Shown here one piece after another: positions 8,055-16,595 of a DNA stretch of 64,000 bases. The stretch comes from Thermoflexus hugenholtzii JAD2 (GTDB taxonomy: Bacteria; Chloroflexota; Dehalococcoidia; UBA2979). The notes beneath the pieces are model-generated. The model saw only the letters and a program-made list of their open reading frames with translations, was not told where the DNA came from and did no database searches. How positions within the stretch are numbered: the first letter of the stretch is position 1; every line of letters starts with the position of its first letter. A program made the position numbers and the translations under genes. Location: contig CAMDNW010000003.1 of assembly GCA_945903275.1 (NCBI GenBank), positions 62,001 through 126,000 on the forward strand, read 5' to 3'.

Positions 8055-9278
8055 TCACAGCGTCGCCGTAGCCAGCTTCGCCTGCACCCGCCCACTCAAC
8101 TCATCCGCGATCTCCGGCAAGCCAAACTCCCCCACCACTGAGTAGAAGAAGCCCGACACCAGCAACTGCAACGCCCCGCGCATATCGAGGCCGCGCGATT
8201 GCATGTAGAACAGCGCCTCCGCGTCCACCGGACCAACCGCCGCGTGGTGTCCGCATCGCGCAATATTCGCGGTGAGAATCTCCAGCACCGGGTCGGAGTC
8301 CGCCTTCGCCTCGTTCGACAGCAGCAGGTTCCGGTTCGTCTGATCCGCGTCCGCGCCCACCGCATCCAGACCGATGCGCGTAATGCCGTAGTACGCCTGC
8401 CGTGACGCCCCCGCGAGCGCCGACTTCACCTCCACGAACGAGGTTGTCCGCGGCCCAATATGATCCTGCAACGTCACGAAGTCGAAGTGCTGGTTCGCGT
8501 CGCCGAGCGCCACTGCCCGGATCCCCGACGTCGAACCCTCACCCTCAAGCAACGCCTCGACGGTCTGCTTCACCAGCAGCCCGCCCATCGCAATCGACCC
8601 GACCTGGAAGTTCGAGTCGCGCTCCAGCCGACCGCGTACCCACGTGAAGTCGCGCGTCTGCGCCCCCCACCGGTCGTCGAGCAGCAAGCGCACCTGCGAG
8701 GCCTGACCCGCGAACACCTCAATCGCGCCCGCTGCCATTACTGGCGCGTCGCCCGAGGTCGTCCGCACCACAATCGTCGCCTCACTGCGCTCCTCAGCCA
8801 CGATCAGCAGCCGCGGATATACCGCCTCGTTCACCACTGCCGAGGCGTCCACGGTGATCGTGATCGGCCCCGCAAACGCCACGCCGCGTGGGATGTGCAC
8901 CAGCACGCCGTCCGCACCCCACTTCGCCGCGTTCGCCGCGAGGAACCGGCTCTCGGTCGCCGTCAGCAACGACCCCAGGCGCTCGCGCACCACAGGCACC
9001 TTCGCCGCGCCGTCCGCGAGCGATCCCACGAACGCACCCGCCGGCACAGCGCCGTCGATGCGCACGCTCGCCGCCGCAGCCGCGAACCCCGCGGGGTCGA
9101 GGCCCGCCACGTCCGTGTACCGCCACGGCCGCAATGCCTGCGTCGGCATCGGCAACGCCGCAAAAGCGCGGGCCGCCTCAGCGCGCCGCTCCACCAGCCA
9201 GTCCGGGTCGCCCCGGTGTACGGACGCAGCGCTGACCGCCGCCTCCGTGTATTGCTCTGCCAGAGTCGCCTGGGTCAT
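8055..9278 (-). CDS. sufD: Fe-S cluster scaffold protein SufD
   Basis: The 407-residue protein is the SufB paralogue of the SufBCD scaffold complex. It shows the SufBD beta-helix core, including a [15 protein letters not shown] stretch and [38 protein letters not shown]. Near the C-terminus is the conserved Cys/His region [27 protein letters not shown]. It forms a heterodimer with SufB on which nascent clusters are built, with SufC driving conformational change. The ATG overlaps the sufB stop as ATGA. The length is normal. Confidence 0.94.
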   Translation of the reverse strand: MTQATLAEQYTEAAVSAASVHRGDPDWLVERRAEAARAFAALPMPTQALRPWRYTDVAGLDPAGFAAAAASVRIDGAVPAGAFVGSLADGAAKVPVVRERLGSLLTATESRFLAANAAKWGADGVLVHIPRGVAFAGPITITVDASAVVNEAVYPRLLIVAEERSEATIVVRTTSGDAPVMAAGAIEVFAGQASQVRLLLDDRWGAQTRDFTWVRGRLERDSNFQVGSIAMGGLLVKQTVEALLEGEGSTSGIRAVALGDANQHFDFVTLQDHIGPRTTSFVEVKSALAGASRQAYYGITRIGLDAVGADADQTNRNLLLSNEAKADSDPVLEILTANIARCGHHAAVGPVDAEALFYMQSRGLDMRGALQLLVSGFFYSVVGEFGLPEIADELSGRVQAKLATATL

Positions 9279-10693
9279 CCGACGGCACCGTCCATCTGCA
9301 ACTCGATCAGTCGGTTTAACTCGATCGCGTACTCCATCGGGAGTTCCTTCACGATCGGCTCCACAAACCCGTTGACCACCATCTTCGCCGCCTCGGACTC
9401 TTCGATGCCGCGCGCCATCAGGTAGAACAACTGATCCTCACCCAACTTCGAGACCGACGCCTCGTGCCCGATTTGCACGCGCTCTTCGTCCACTTCCATC
9501 GTCGGGTACGTGTCCGATCGCGAGTGCTCGTCGAGCAGCAGCGCGTCGCACCGCACCGTCGACGAGGCGTTCTCCGCACCCTCGTACACTTTCAGCAGCC
9601 CGCGGTACGAGGTGCGCCCCGACCCGCGTGATACCGATTTCGACACAATCGCCGAAGACGTGTTCGGCGCGACGTGGACAATCTTGCCGCCCGCGTCCTG
9701 GTGTTGGCCGTTGCCGGCGAACGCCAGCGAGAGAATCTCACCGTGTGCGCCCTCGCCCATCAGGTACACCGACGGGTACTTCATCGTCAGCTTCGAACCT
9801 AGGTTACCGTCCACCCACTCCATGACCGCGTTCTCGTACGCGTATGCACGCTTGGTCACGAGGTTATAGACGTTGTTCGACCAGTTCTGGATCGTCGTGT
9901 ACCGCACCCGCGCGTTCTTCTTGACGATGATTTCCACCACCGCCGAGTGCAGCGAGTCCGTGCTGTAGATCGGGGCTGTGCAGCCCTCGACGTAGTGCAC
10001 GTACGAGCCTTCGTCGGCGATGATCAGCGTCCGCTCAAACTGTCCCATGTTCTCCGTGTTGATGCGGAAGTACGCCTGCAACGGCACGTCCACCTTCACG
10101 CCCTTCGGCACGTATATAAACGACCCGCCCGACCACACCGCCGAGTTCAACGCCGCGAACCGGTTGTCCCCGGCCGGCACCAGCGTCCCGAAGTACTCGC
10201 GCACCAAGTCGCCGTGCTCTGCCAGCCCTTGATCCATGCCCAGGAACAGCACGCCCTGCTTCGCTAGGTCCTCGCGGATATTGTGGTACACCACTTCCGA
10301 GTCGTACTGCGCGCCCGCACCGGCAAGGAACTGCTTCTCCGCCTCCGGGATCCCCAGCTTGTCGAAGGTGTCCTTGATGTAGTCCGGGACATCCTCCCAA
10401 TTGGTGGAGTCGCGGTCGGTCGCGCGCACGTAGTAGTGGATGTTGTCGAAGTCGATCGCATTCAGCACCTCAGGACTACCCGCCCACGACGGATTGTGCA
10501 GCGTGCGGAACGTCGCGAGCGCGTCGAGGCGCTGCTCGAGCATCCACTCCGGCTCGTTCTTCATCTTGGACATCGCCCGCAGCATGTCCTCGTTCAGGCC
10601 TTTTTCAGCGATGAACAGCGGCTTCACGTCGTCATGAAAGCCCCATTTGTACTCGCCGACTGCCTCGCGTGCGTTCGGGTTGACTGTGGTCAT
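9275..10693 (-). CDS. sufB: Fe-S cluster scaffold protein SufB
   Basis: At 472 residues it has the usual SufB length. Recognisable segments are [18 protein letters not shown] at the N-terminus, [37 protein letters not shown] with the conserved cysteine, [20 protein letters not shown], and [27 protein letters not shown] sequence near the end. SufB is the scaffold subunit that receives sulfide and iron. It lies between sufC and sufD with ATGA overlaps on both sides, so the three subunits are probably made in fixed ratio. Confidence 0.96.
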   Translation of the reverse strand: MTTVNPNAREAVGEYKWGFHDDVKPLFIAEKGLNEDMLRAMSKMKNEPEWMLEQRLDALATFRTLHNPSWAGSPEVLNAIDFDNIHYYVRATDRDSTNWEDVPDYIKDTFDKLGIPEAEKQFLAGAGAQYDSEVVYHNIREDLAKQGVLFLGMDQGLAEHGDLVREYFGTLVPAGDNRFAALNSAVWSGGSFIYVPKGVKVDVPLQAYFRINTENMGQFERTLIIADEGSYVHYVEGCTAPIYSTDSLHSAVVEIIVKKNARVRYTTIQNWSNNVYNLVTKRAYAYENAVMEWVDGNLGSKLTMKYPSVYLMGEGAHGEILSLAFAGNGQHQDAGGKIVHVAPNTSSAIVSKSVSRGSGRTSYRGLLKVYEGAENASSTVRCDALLLDEHSRSDTYPTMEVDEERVQIGHEASVSKLGEDQLFYLMARGIEESEAAKMVVNGFVEPIVKELPMEYAIELNRLIELQMDGAVG

Positions 10694-11481
10694 GGAGCTA
10701 CCGCCTCTTCCGTCCGGGTGATCCCGAGTTCCTGCAAGATGGGGTCGTATCCAGTGCGTTCGATCTGCTTGGCCAGCTCAAAGTCGCCTGACCGCACAAT
10801 GCGCCCGCTCACGAGCACGTGCACAAAGTCCGGCTTGATGTAGTCCAGTATCCGCTCGTAGTGCGTGATGATCAGGATGCCCATGTCGGGCCGCTTCAAC
10901 TCGTTCACGCCCTCGGCCACCGTCCGCAGCGCGTCCACATCGAGGCCCGAGTCGGTCTCGTCCAAGATCGCCAGATCCGGCTTCAGCATCCCCATCTGCA
11001 GGATCTCAGCGCGCTTCTTCTCGCCGCCGGAGAACCCGTCGTTCACGTATCGTCGCGCGAACGACTCGTCCATCTTCAACTGCGCCAGCGTGCTCCGCAT
11101 CTCCGCGATGAACTCGCGCGCTGGCACTTCAGCCCCGCGCCGCGCCTGCAACGCCGAGCGCAATAGATTAACCATCGTCACGCCCGGGATCGGCGTCGGG
11201 TACTGGAACGACAGGAACATACCTGCCCGCGCCCGCTCATCCGGCCGCCATTTGGTGATGTCCTCGCCCTTGTAGAGAATCGTGCCTTCGTCAACTTTGT
11301 AAGCTGGCGAACCCGCGATCGTGCTCGCAAGCGTGCTCTTGCCGGAGCCGTTCGGCCCCATCAGCGCATGCACCTCGCCCGCGTTCACCTGCAAGTCCAC
11401 GCCCCGCACAATGTGCGTCTCGGGCTGCGCGGCCACGCTGACCTTCAGGCCGCGTACTTCAAGAATGGGTGACCCTGTCAT
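10690..11481 (-). CDS. sufC: Fe-S assembly ATPase SufC
   Basis: The 263-residue ABC-type ATPase has Walker [10 protein letters not shown], signature [11 protein letters not shown], Walker [13 protein letters not shown] and the switch histidine in IITHYERIL. The extended signature GEKKR is characteristic of SufC rather than of transport ATPases. It drives rearrangement of SufB-SufD during cluster assembly. It follows sufR with an ATGA overlap and precedes sufB, which is the order RCBD common in high-GC monoderms. Confidence 0.96.
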   Translation of the reverse strand: MTGSPILEVRGLKVSVAAQPETHIVRGVDLQVNAGEVHALMGPNGSGKSTLASTIAGSPAYKVDEGTILYKGEDITKWRPDERARAGMFLSFQYPTPIPGVTMVNLLRSALQARRGAEVPAREFIAEMRSTLAQLKMDESFARRYVNDGFSGGEKKRAEILQMGMLKPDLAILDETDSGLDVDALRTVAEGVNELKRPDMGILIITHYERILDYIKPDFVHVLVSGRIVRSGDFELAKQIERTGYDPILQELGITRTEEAVAP

Positions 11482-12179
11482 CGACTGCGTAGCCCTCCTT
11501 CAAGCACCGGCGTGGCCTCATCGCCTGCCTCCTGTGCTCCATCTGACTTGGACACGATGTACTCACATGTCGGCGCGCCGTCGACGATCGTCGCCAACTG
11601 CGTCACCGGCTTGCCAAGTAGCAACTCAATAGTGCGGCGATCCGCCGCGCACGCCATATGCGTGCCCTCAGCCGTCGCGCGATACGGGCACCCGATGTTC
11701 CGCAGGCGGAACTGCCCATCCTCATCCAGCACGTCGTTCAGGATGCCCTCGTCGCGCAGCGCATTCGCTACCTGCACCACTCGATCCGCCAGCAGTTCGC
11801 CGCGCACCCGCGGCGCGTACTCGCGCGCCACGTCATCCGCCACGCCATCGAACACGCGCGCCAGAATGCTCGCGCCGTCCTGCCCCGCTACGGCCTCCGA
11901 AGTCAGCCGCGACAGCGCCGGATAAATCCGCTCCAACAGCCGTGCATAATGCGGCGCGCCCGACCGCTCCTCGCCCGCCTCACTCAGCGAATACAGCGTC
12001 ACCGGCCGTCCCCGAGGCTGCCGCTCCAGCCGCATCTCCACCAGCCCCTCAGCGATCATCAGGTCGAGATGCCGCCGTACCGAGCCAGCCGACACCCCAA
12101 TCAAGGCAGCAACATCCGCCACGGAGCAAGCCCCGCTATCGTGCAAAATATGGACAACCTCATCGCGCGTGCGTTCCAT
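11478..12179 (-). CDS. sufR: SufR-type Fe-S-sensing transcriptional regulator
   Basis: The 233-residue protein has an N-terminal winged-helix domain (VADVAALIGVSAGSVRRHLDLMIAEGL) and a C-terminal sensor region with three cysteines, C164, C177 and C205. The first pair is spaced by 12 residues, as in cyanobacterial SufR. SufR with a bound 4Fe-4S cluster represses the suf operon and releases it when clusters are scarce. It heads the operon it should control. The ATG at 12179 is chosen because GGAGG lies six bases upstream; the longer frame from 12206 has no such site. A paralogue with the same cysteine layout is at 34775. Confidence 0.88.
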   Translation of the reverse strand: MERTRDEVVHILHDSGACSVADVAALIGVSAGSVRRHLDLMIAEGLVEMRLERQPRGRPVTLYSLSEAGEERSGAPHYARLLERIYPALSRLTSEAVAGQDGASILARVFDGVADDVAREYAPRVRGELLADRVVQVANALRDEGILNDVLDEDGQFRLRNIGCPYRATAEGTHMACAADRRTIELLLGKPVTQLATIVDGAPTCEYIVSKSDGAQEAGDEATPVLEGGLRSR

Positions 12180-12229
12180 ACGCAGCCTCCGCGTTACGCC
12201 CATCAATGCGGCGGATTCGTTGCCTATTG

Positions 12230-12259
12230 AGTATCACGCCCACAGCGCCAAACGGTCAA
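12230..12259 (-). promoter_or_regulatory. Candidate suf operon promoter
   Basis: On the minus strand TTGACC (12259-12254) is followed by an 18-base gap and GATACT (12235-12230), placed about 50 bases before the sufR start. Both boxes deviate by two bases from the housekeeping consensus. This is the only reasonable match in the gap. Confidence 0.45.
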
Positions 12260-12287
12260 CTAATTCTTGCAATAAATAGCGATAAAG

Positions 12288-12302
12288 TGTTCGAAACGAA
12301 CA
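12288..12302. promoter_or_regulatory. Inverted repeat TGTTCG-AAA-CGAACA, candidate operator
   Basis: Two perfect 6-base arms are separated by three A residues, about 30 bases upstream of the candidate -35 box of the suf operon and 155 bases before the divergent MaoC gene. It has the size and symmetry of a dimeric regulator site. SufR is the obvious candidate, but the similarity of the half-site GAAC/GTTC to SOS boxes leaves a LexA-type repressor open. Confidence 0.45.
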
Positions 12303-12348
12303 TACTCCTCTCTGCCTTCACCGCATCCTCCCTCCCCTCCCGTTCCGG

Positions 12349-12388
12349 CTCTCCTCTCCCTCTGGAGAAGTAAGGGGCTGGGGTAAGG
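12349..12388. repeat. Dispersed GC-rich palindromic repeat, copy C
   Basis: The pyrimidine arm CTCTCCTCTCCCTCT is followed by a shortened purine arm GGAGAAG and the tail GGGGCTGGGGTAAGG. It lies between divergent sufR and the MaoC gene. The stem is more degenerate than in copy B. Confidence 0.65.
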
Positions 12389-12457
12389 TTGCCTGCCCCG
12401 CAACCCACCCGTAGCATAACAGCGCCACCGCGATGCCCACCTTCCGAGGAGCCACCC

Positions 12458-12886
12458 GTGCCAGACGCCGTCCAAGGCATCGAGGTTGGCCACGTCGCCA
12501 CCTTCACCCACGCCGTCACTGCGGACGACATCCAGAAGTTCGCCGATGTTACCGGCGACACCAACCCCGTCCACCTCGACCCCAAGTGGGCTGCGCGCAC
12601 CCGCTTCAAGGAACCGATCGCCCACGGCATGCTCTCCGCAGGCGTCGTCTCTGCCGCCCTCGGCACGCAACTCGCCCCCGGTGCCGTCGTCATCTACCTC
12701 AGCCAGAACATCCGCTTCCGCGCCCCCGTGAAGCCCGGCGACACCCTCACCGCTAAAGTCACCGCCACCAGCGTCGATGTCGAGCGCAGCCGTGTCGCCC
12801 TCGACACCGTCGTCACCAAACAGGACGGCACCGAAGTCCTCACCGGCGACGCCCTCGTCATGGTCGAACCCCCCAACGAGGCTTAA
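12458..12886 (+). CDS. MaoC-like (R)-specific enoyl-CoA hydratase
   Basis: The 142-residue single hotdog protein carries the hydratase-2 motif: FADVTGDTNPVHLD supplies the catalytic Asp and His, followed by FKEPIAHGML. It resembles PhaJ-type enzymes that hydrate trans-enoyl-CoA to (R)-3-hydroxyacyl-CoA. The start is a GTG at 12458 with GAGGAG just upstream; the longer open frame from 12389 begins in low-complexity sequence. It stands alone, 42 bases before a phosphodiesterase gene. The substrate is not fixed by sequence; a fatty-acid or polyhydroxyalkanoate role is inferred. Confidence 0.85.
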   Translation: MPDAVQGIEVGHVATFTHAVTADDIQKFADVTGDTNPVHLDPKWAARTRFKEPIAHGMLSAGVVSAALGTQLAPGAVVIYLSQNIRFRAPVKPGDTLTAKVTATSVDVERSRVALDTVVTKQDGTEVLTGDALVMVEPPNEA

Positions 12887-12927
12887 CCCTCGGCTCAACC
12901 ACAAACCACACAGGATCCGGGGAAAGC

Positions 12928-13479
12928 ATGAGGATCGGGCTGATCTCGGACACGCACCTCCCCCAGATGGGACCGACACCACCGGCCGAAGTCGCGCGCG
13001 CGTTCGAGGGTGTCGATCTCATCCTGCACGGCGGCGACATCCACACCCCTCAGTGTCTCGATTGGCTCGAGCAGATTGCGCCTGTCATCGCCGTTGAGAA
13101 AGGTCCCCATCCCATCCTCGAAGACCCTCGCGTCGAAGAGCGCCGCGTCTTCGAACTGGAGGGCCACACGATCGGCATGATGCATGACTTCGCCGCCCCC
13201 TACCTCACCGAGGTGCTGCCCGGTGTGCTGGCGAAGTACCCCCCTGACCACGACCTCGCAGCGGATCTGGAGCGCATCTTCCACGCGCGCATCAACATCG
13301 TCGTCTTCGGCGACTCGCACTTCGCCGTAGCGGAATCACATAACGGCATCCTGTTCCTCAATCCCGGCAGCCCCACCTTGCCGCGGCAAGTCAGGCGCCT
13401 CGGCACCGTCGCGATCCTCGAACTCACCCCCGGCACGAGGCATGCCGAGATCCTTGAACTGTCCACCTTCAGCGCCTGA
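12928..13479 (+). CDS. YfcE/MJ0936-family metallophosphoesterase
   Basis: The 183-residue protein has the calcineurin-like metal sites in order: GLISDTHLP (Asp, His), LILHGGDIHT (Asp), a degenerate VEKGPHP where GNCD is usual, GDSHFAV and LNPGSPTLPR. The GDSH box replaces the usual GHTH, and the Asn-bearing GN motif is not clear, so metal affinity or activity may differ from classical YfcE. Related proteins hydrolyse phosphodiesters including cyclic nucleotides. It is preceded by GGGGAAAG as a ribosome site. Confidence 0.8.
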   Translation: MRIGLISDTHLPQMGPTPPAEVARAFEGVDLILHGGDIHTPQCLDWLEQIAPVIAVEKGPHPILEDPRVEERRVFELEGHTIGMMHDFAAPYLTEVLPGVLAKYPPDHDLAADLERIFHARINIVVFGDSHFAVAESHNGILFLNPGSPTLPRQVRRLGTVAILELTPGTRHAEILELSTFSA

Positions 13480-13662
13480 CGACACGCGCCGCAATGCCTC
13501 GGCACAGCCTCGCTATCGAGGCATCACGCGCGCGCTTGGGAACACGTTCGCGGTGCGCTCGTCTACCCCATGCGTAATCGCAACACACCGGCAACAGTAT
13601 CAAAACACATCTACCGCGCATCCCGTTGAACATCTCATGAGACATTCCGGAGGAGTACCCAC

Positions 13663-14379
13663 ATGACGCGCACCAAGAAACTGCTGCTCACACTCTCGGC
13701 TACCGTCGCGGTAACCGCGCTCGCCGGCGTCGCCGTGCTCGCCGTCATGGCGATGCGCACGCCCACTACTGTCTCGCTCACCGATGCAGTCGCCAGCACG
13801 CAGGCGTCCGCGTCACTGCCTACATCTGCCTCACCCGCCGCATCGTCCGGCCTCACCGGCACATGGAAGGTCGTCACCGGCTCGTCCTTCGTCGGCTACC
13901 GCGTGAAGGAAGAACTCGCTCGCGTCGGCGCAAACACCGCCGTCGGCCGCACCACCGCCGTCACTGGCACGCTCGCCTACGACGGCTCGAAGATCACCAC
14001 CGTCGAGGTGCAAGCCGACCTCTCGCAACTTACTAGCGACTCATCGATGCGTGACAACGTGCTCCGCCGGCAGGCGATCGAGACCAGCTCCTATCCCACG
14101 GCGACCTTTGCGCTCACCCAGCCGATCCCCATCGCCTCGCCCCCCGCACCAGGCGTGGCCGTCGATGTCACCGCTGTTGGCAACCTCACCCTGCACGGCC
14201 AGACGAGACCCGTCTCCATCCCACTCCAGGGCACGCTCATCGATAGCAACGTCGTCATTGTCGGCAGCACCACGGTCGTCTTCGCCGACTACGGGATCCG
14301 CCAGCCGACCGCCCAGTCCGTCCTCACCATCGAGGATCGCGGCACCCTCGAACTCCAACTCGTCTTCGCCCGCGCCTGA
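13663..14379 (+). CDS. Secreted YceI-family lipid-binding protein
   Basis: The 238-residue protein begins with a basic N-terminus and one hydrophobic stretch (about 8-28, LLTLSATVAVTALAGVAVLAV), followed by a Ser/Thr/Ala-rich linker to about residue 60. The rest is a YceI domain: TWKVVTGSSFVGYRVKEELA, followed by SSMRDNVLRRQAIETSSYPTATFALTQ and NLTLHGQTRPVSIPLQG. YceI proteins form a lipocalin-like barrel that binds isoprenoid or other lipids. Here the protein is anchored to, or released from, the outer face of the membrane. An AGGAG lies 6-7 bases before the ATG. It is a monocistronic unit. Confidence 0.88.
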   Translation: MTRTKKLLLTLSATVAVTALAGVAVLAVMAMRTPTTVSLTDAVASTQASASLPTSASPAASSGLTGTWKVVTGSSFVGYRVKEELARVGANTAVGRTTAVTGTLAYDGSKITTVEVQADLSQLTSDSSMRDNVLRRQAIETSSYPTATFALTQPIPIASPPAPGVAVDVTAVGNLTLHGQTRPVSIPLQGTLIDSNVVIVGSTTVVFADYGIRQPTAQSVLTIEDRGTLELQLVFARA

Positions 14380-14615
14380 CGCGCGCCCCGCACACGCTTG
14401 CGCCGTCCCTACCCCTCCGGAAGCGGCGCGAGCCATCCGCCACCGTTCGCGATGAGCCGTTCCTTCCCCCGCTGGTGGGAGCCTGTCCCCGAGGCGCAGC
14501 CGATAGTCAACGCAGTACAAGCGGGCCTCGATAACGCATCGCGCCACATCCCCCTCCGCTTTCCCGAGGCCACCCCGTACCCTCCCGTCATGATCGCCAC
14601 TCTCATGCCCACCCC

Positions 14616-14645
14616 ACCTCACCTCACCTCACCTCACCTCACCTC
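14616..14645. repeat. Tandem pentanucleotide repeat ACCTC x6
   Basis: Six exact copies of ACCTC stand side by side, flanked by the near-copies ACCCC and ACCGC. The tract is outside any gene and about 120 bases from the parS site. Copy number is likely to vary by slippage. Confidence 0.9.
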
Positions 14646-14762
14646 ACCGCAAGGTAGCCCCATCCACCCAAAAATCACCAAACCTTGCGAAATCGAATCT
14701 CAGATATCGCAGCACGCGCAATCCGTTCGGATACGAACGAATATTCATGTTCGCAAGCAATT

Positions 14763-14778
14763 TGTTTCACGTGAAACA
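14763..14778. other. parS centromere site (ParB binding)
   Basis: The sequence TGTTTCACGTGAAACA matches the consensus bacterial parS exactly. The symmetry extends to a perfect 28-base palindrome from 14757 to 14784 (arms GCAATT outside the core). ParB dimers bind such sites and spread to build the partition complex that segregates the chromosome. In known genomes these sites cluster near the replication origin. No parA, parB or dnaA gene lies in the window. Confidence 0.93.
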
Positions 14779-14868
14779 AATTGCTAAGGCAGATGACATC
14801 TGGGCAAGCAGCAATATGCCAAACCCCTGCATCCCCGCTAAACTAGCCCTCCGGGAGGCGAGGATGCT

Positions 14869-16539
14869 GTGACAACCACCGAGAATGACCTGAGCGCGGC
14901 CCAACAAGAGTGGGAAGATGGCGCGCTCGCTCGCGTTCTCGCCCGCTTCCCCGAACGCCGCCCCGAGTTCCGCACCTCCAGCGCCGAGGTGCGCCGGGTC
15001 TACACCCCTACCGACGTCACTGGCCTCGACTACAAGGCAGATGTCGGGTTCCCCGGTCAGTACCCGTTCACCCGCGGCGTGCAGCCCACCATGTTCCGGG
15101 GCCGCCTCTGGACCATGCGACAGTACGCTGGTTTCGGCACCGCGCAGGAAACAAACGGCCGCTTCCGCCAGCTCCTCGCGGACGGCCAGACCGGCCTCTC
15201 TATCGCCTTCGACCTCCCCACCCAGATCGGCTACGACTCCGATCACCCGATGGCCGAGGGCGAAGTCGGCCAGGTCGGCGTCGCCATCGACACCCTCGCT
15301 GATATGGAGGAGATGTTCGACGGCATCCCCCTCGACAAGATCTCGACCTCCATGACCATCAACGCCCCCGCCGCGATCCTCGTCGCCATGTACCTCGCCG
15401 TCGCCGAGAAACAGGGCCATTCGATGAGCGTCGCCACTGGAACAGCGCAGAACGATGTTCTGAAGGAATACGTGGCGCGCGGCACATACATCTTCCCGCC
15501 GCGCCAGTCCGTCCGTCTCGCCGCTGACCTGATCACGTTCTGCGCCAAAGAAGCGCCGCGCTTCAACTCGATCTCCGTCTCCGGCTACCACATCCGTGAC
15601 GCCGGCTCGACCGCCGCGCAGGAGATCGCCTTCGCGTTCGCTAATGCCCTCGCGTACATCGAGGAATGCCAGCGCCGTGGCGCAGACATCGACGATGTCG
15701 CTCCGCGCATCTCGTGGATCTTCAACACTCACAACTACTTCTTCGAAGAGGTCGCGAAATACCGCGCCCTCCGCCGCATATGGGCGCGCCTGATGCGCGA
15801 ACGCCTCGGCGCGAAGCAGCCCGAGTCGTGGATGCTCCGCACGCACACGCAGACCGGCGGCTCCACCCTCACCGCGCAGCAGCCGCTCAACAACATCGTC
15901 CGCGCCGGCATCCAGGCGCTCGCCGCCGTCGTCGGCGGCGTGCAGTCCCTCGCGCTCTCCTGCTACGACGAGGCGCTCTCCATCCCCACCGAGCAGGCCC
16001 AGCGCGTCGCCCTTCGCACACAACAGATCATCGCGCATGAAACCGGTGCCGCCGACACCATCGACCCGATGGCTGGCTCCTACTACGTCGAATGGCTCAC
16101 CAACGAACTGGAGCGCGAGGCCACCGCGATCATGGATCGCGTCGATGACCTCGGCGGTGCCGTCGCCGCCATCGAGTCCGGCTACATGCAGGCCGAGATC
16201 CAAGAAGCCGCCGTCGCCTACCAGCGCGAGATCGAGTCTAAAGACAAGATCATCGTCGGCGTCAACGACTTCACCGAGGGTGACGAGGCCGCGCCGAACA
16301 TCTTCCGCCCCAACAACCGCGTCGGCATCGAACAGATGAAGCGCCTCGCGAACATCAAGACCGGCCGCGACATGGCCGCCGTCACCGCCTCGCTCGGCCG
16401 CCTCCGCGACGCCGCCCGCGGCGACGCCCACCTCATGCCCCCGATCCTTGAGGCTGTGAAGGTCTACGCCTCTGTCGGCGAGATGTGTGGCGTCCTCCGT
16501 GAAGAGTGGGGCGAATACACCCCGCCGACAGTCGTCTAG
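14869..16539 (+). CDS. Methylmalonyl-CoA mutase, large (catalytic) subunit
   Basis: The 556-residue protein is the stand-alone TIM-barrel subunit of a B12-dependent acyl-CoA mutase, which interconverts (R)-methylmalonyl-CoA and succinyl-CoA. The substrate-determining residues of the Propionibacterium enzyme are all present: Tyr89 as Y86 (RQYAGF), Arg207 as R204 (VARGTYIFPP) and His244 as H241 (SGYH). This favours methylmalonyl-CoA over isobutyryl- or hydroxyisobutyryl-CoA. The C-terminal B12-binding domain is absent and must be a separate small subunit encoded elsewhere. Translation begins at GTG 14869 with GGGAGGCGAGG upstream. It is monocistronic and lies 85 bases after parS. Confidence 0.92.
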   Translation: MTTTENDLSAAQQEWEDGALARVLARFPERRPEFRTSSAEVRRVYTPTDVTGLDYKADVGFPGQYPFTRGVQPTMFRGRLWTMRQYAGFGTAQETNGRFRQLLADGQTGLSIAFDLPTQIGYDSDHPMAEGEVGQVGVAIDTLADMEEMFDGIPLDKISTSMTINAPAAILVAMYLAVAEKQGHSMSVATGTAQNDVLKEYVARGTYIFPPRQSVRLAADLITFCAKEAPRFNSISVSGYHIRDAGSTAAQEIAFAFANALAYIEECQRRGADIDDVAPRISWIFNTHNYFFEEVAKYRALRRIWARLMRERLGAKQPESWMLRTHTQTGGSTLTAQQPLNNIVRAGIQALAAVVGGVQSLALSCYDEALSIPTEQAQRVALRTQQIIAHETGAADTIDPMAGSYYVEWLTNELEREATAIMDRVDDLGGAVAAIESGYMQAEIQEAAVAYQREIESKDKIIVGVNDFTEGDEAAPNIFRPNNRVGIEQMKRLANIKTGRDMAAVTASLGRLRDAARGDAHLMPPILEAVKVYASVGEMCGVLREEWGEYTPPTVV

Positions 16540-16595
16540 TAGGCATCACTACGGCGGCCAGGACATGTAGTCCTGCAAGCAAGCAGGAGCCATCG

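Larger units (their letters stand above)
14380..14868. other. Gene-free region with parS and simple repeats
   Basis: No convincing gene is present in these 489 bases. A 129-codon plus-strand frame crosses it but is low in complexity and runs through the CTCAC repeats and the parS palindrome. The sequence becomes AT-rich from about 14660 to 14785, unlike its surroundings. It also contains a short inverted repeat near 14726-14741 (CGTTCG-GATA-CGAACG). Confidence 0.7.

Noticed and set aside
7816-8058. An 80-codon minus-strand frame between sufD and the Rieske gene with overlaps on both sides.
   Set aside because: The overlaps are suggestive, but the peptide has no domain and the DNA resembles the G-rich repeats; it is reported only as a spacer.
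14398-14787. A 129-codon frame in the gene-free strip before the mutase.
   Set aside because: It runs through the ACCTC tandem repeats and the parS palindrome, has no family and no ribosome site.
15085-15150. Suspected that the mutase had lost the methylmalonyl-CoA specificity Tyr because TMF appears where TMY is common.
   Set aside because: Counting residues from the invariant His (SGYH) and the Arg of VARGTYIFPP shows that the specificity Tyr is the one in RQYAGF, and it is present together with the Arg. The enzyme keeps methylmalonyl-type determinants.
14767-16431. A 554-codon open frame on the minus strand across the mutase gene.
   Set aside because: It is a shadow of the mutase in GC-rich DNA: the plus frame has full family similarity, the minus frame has none.
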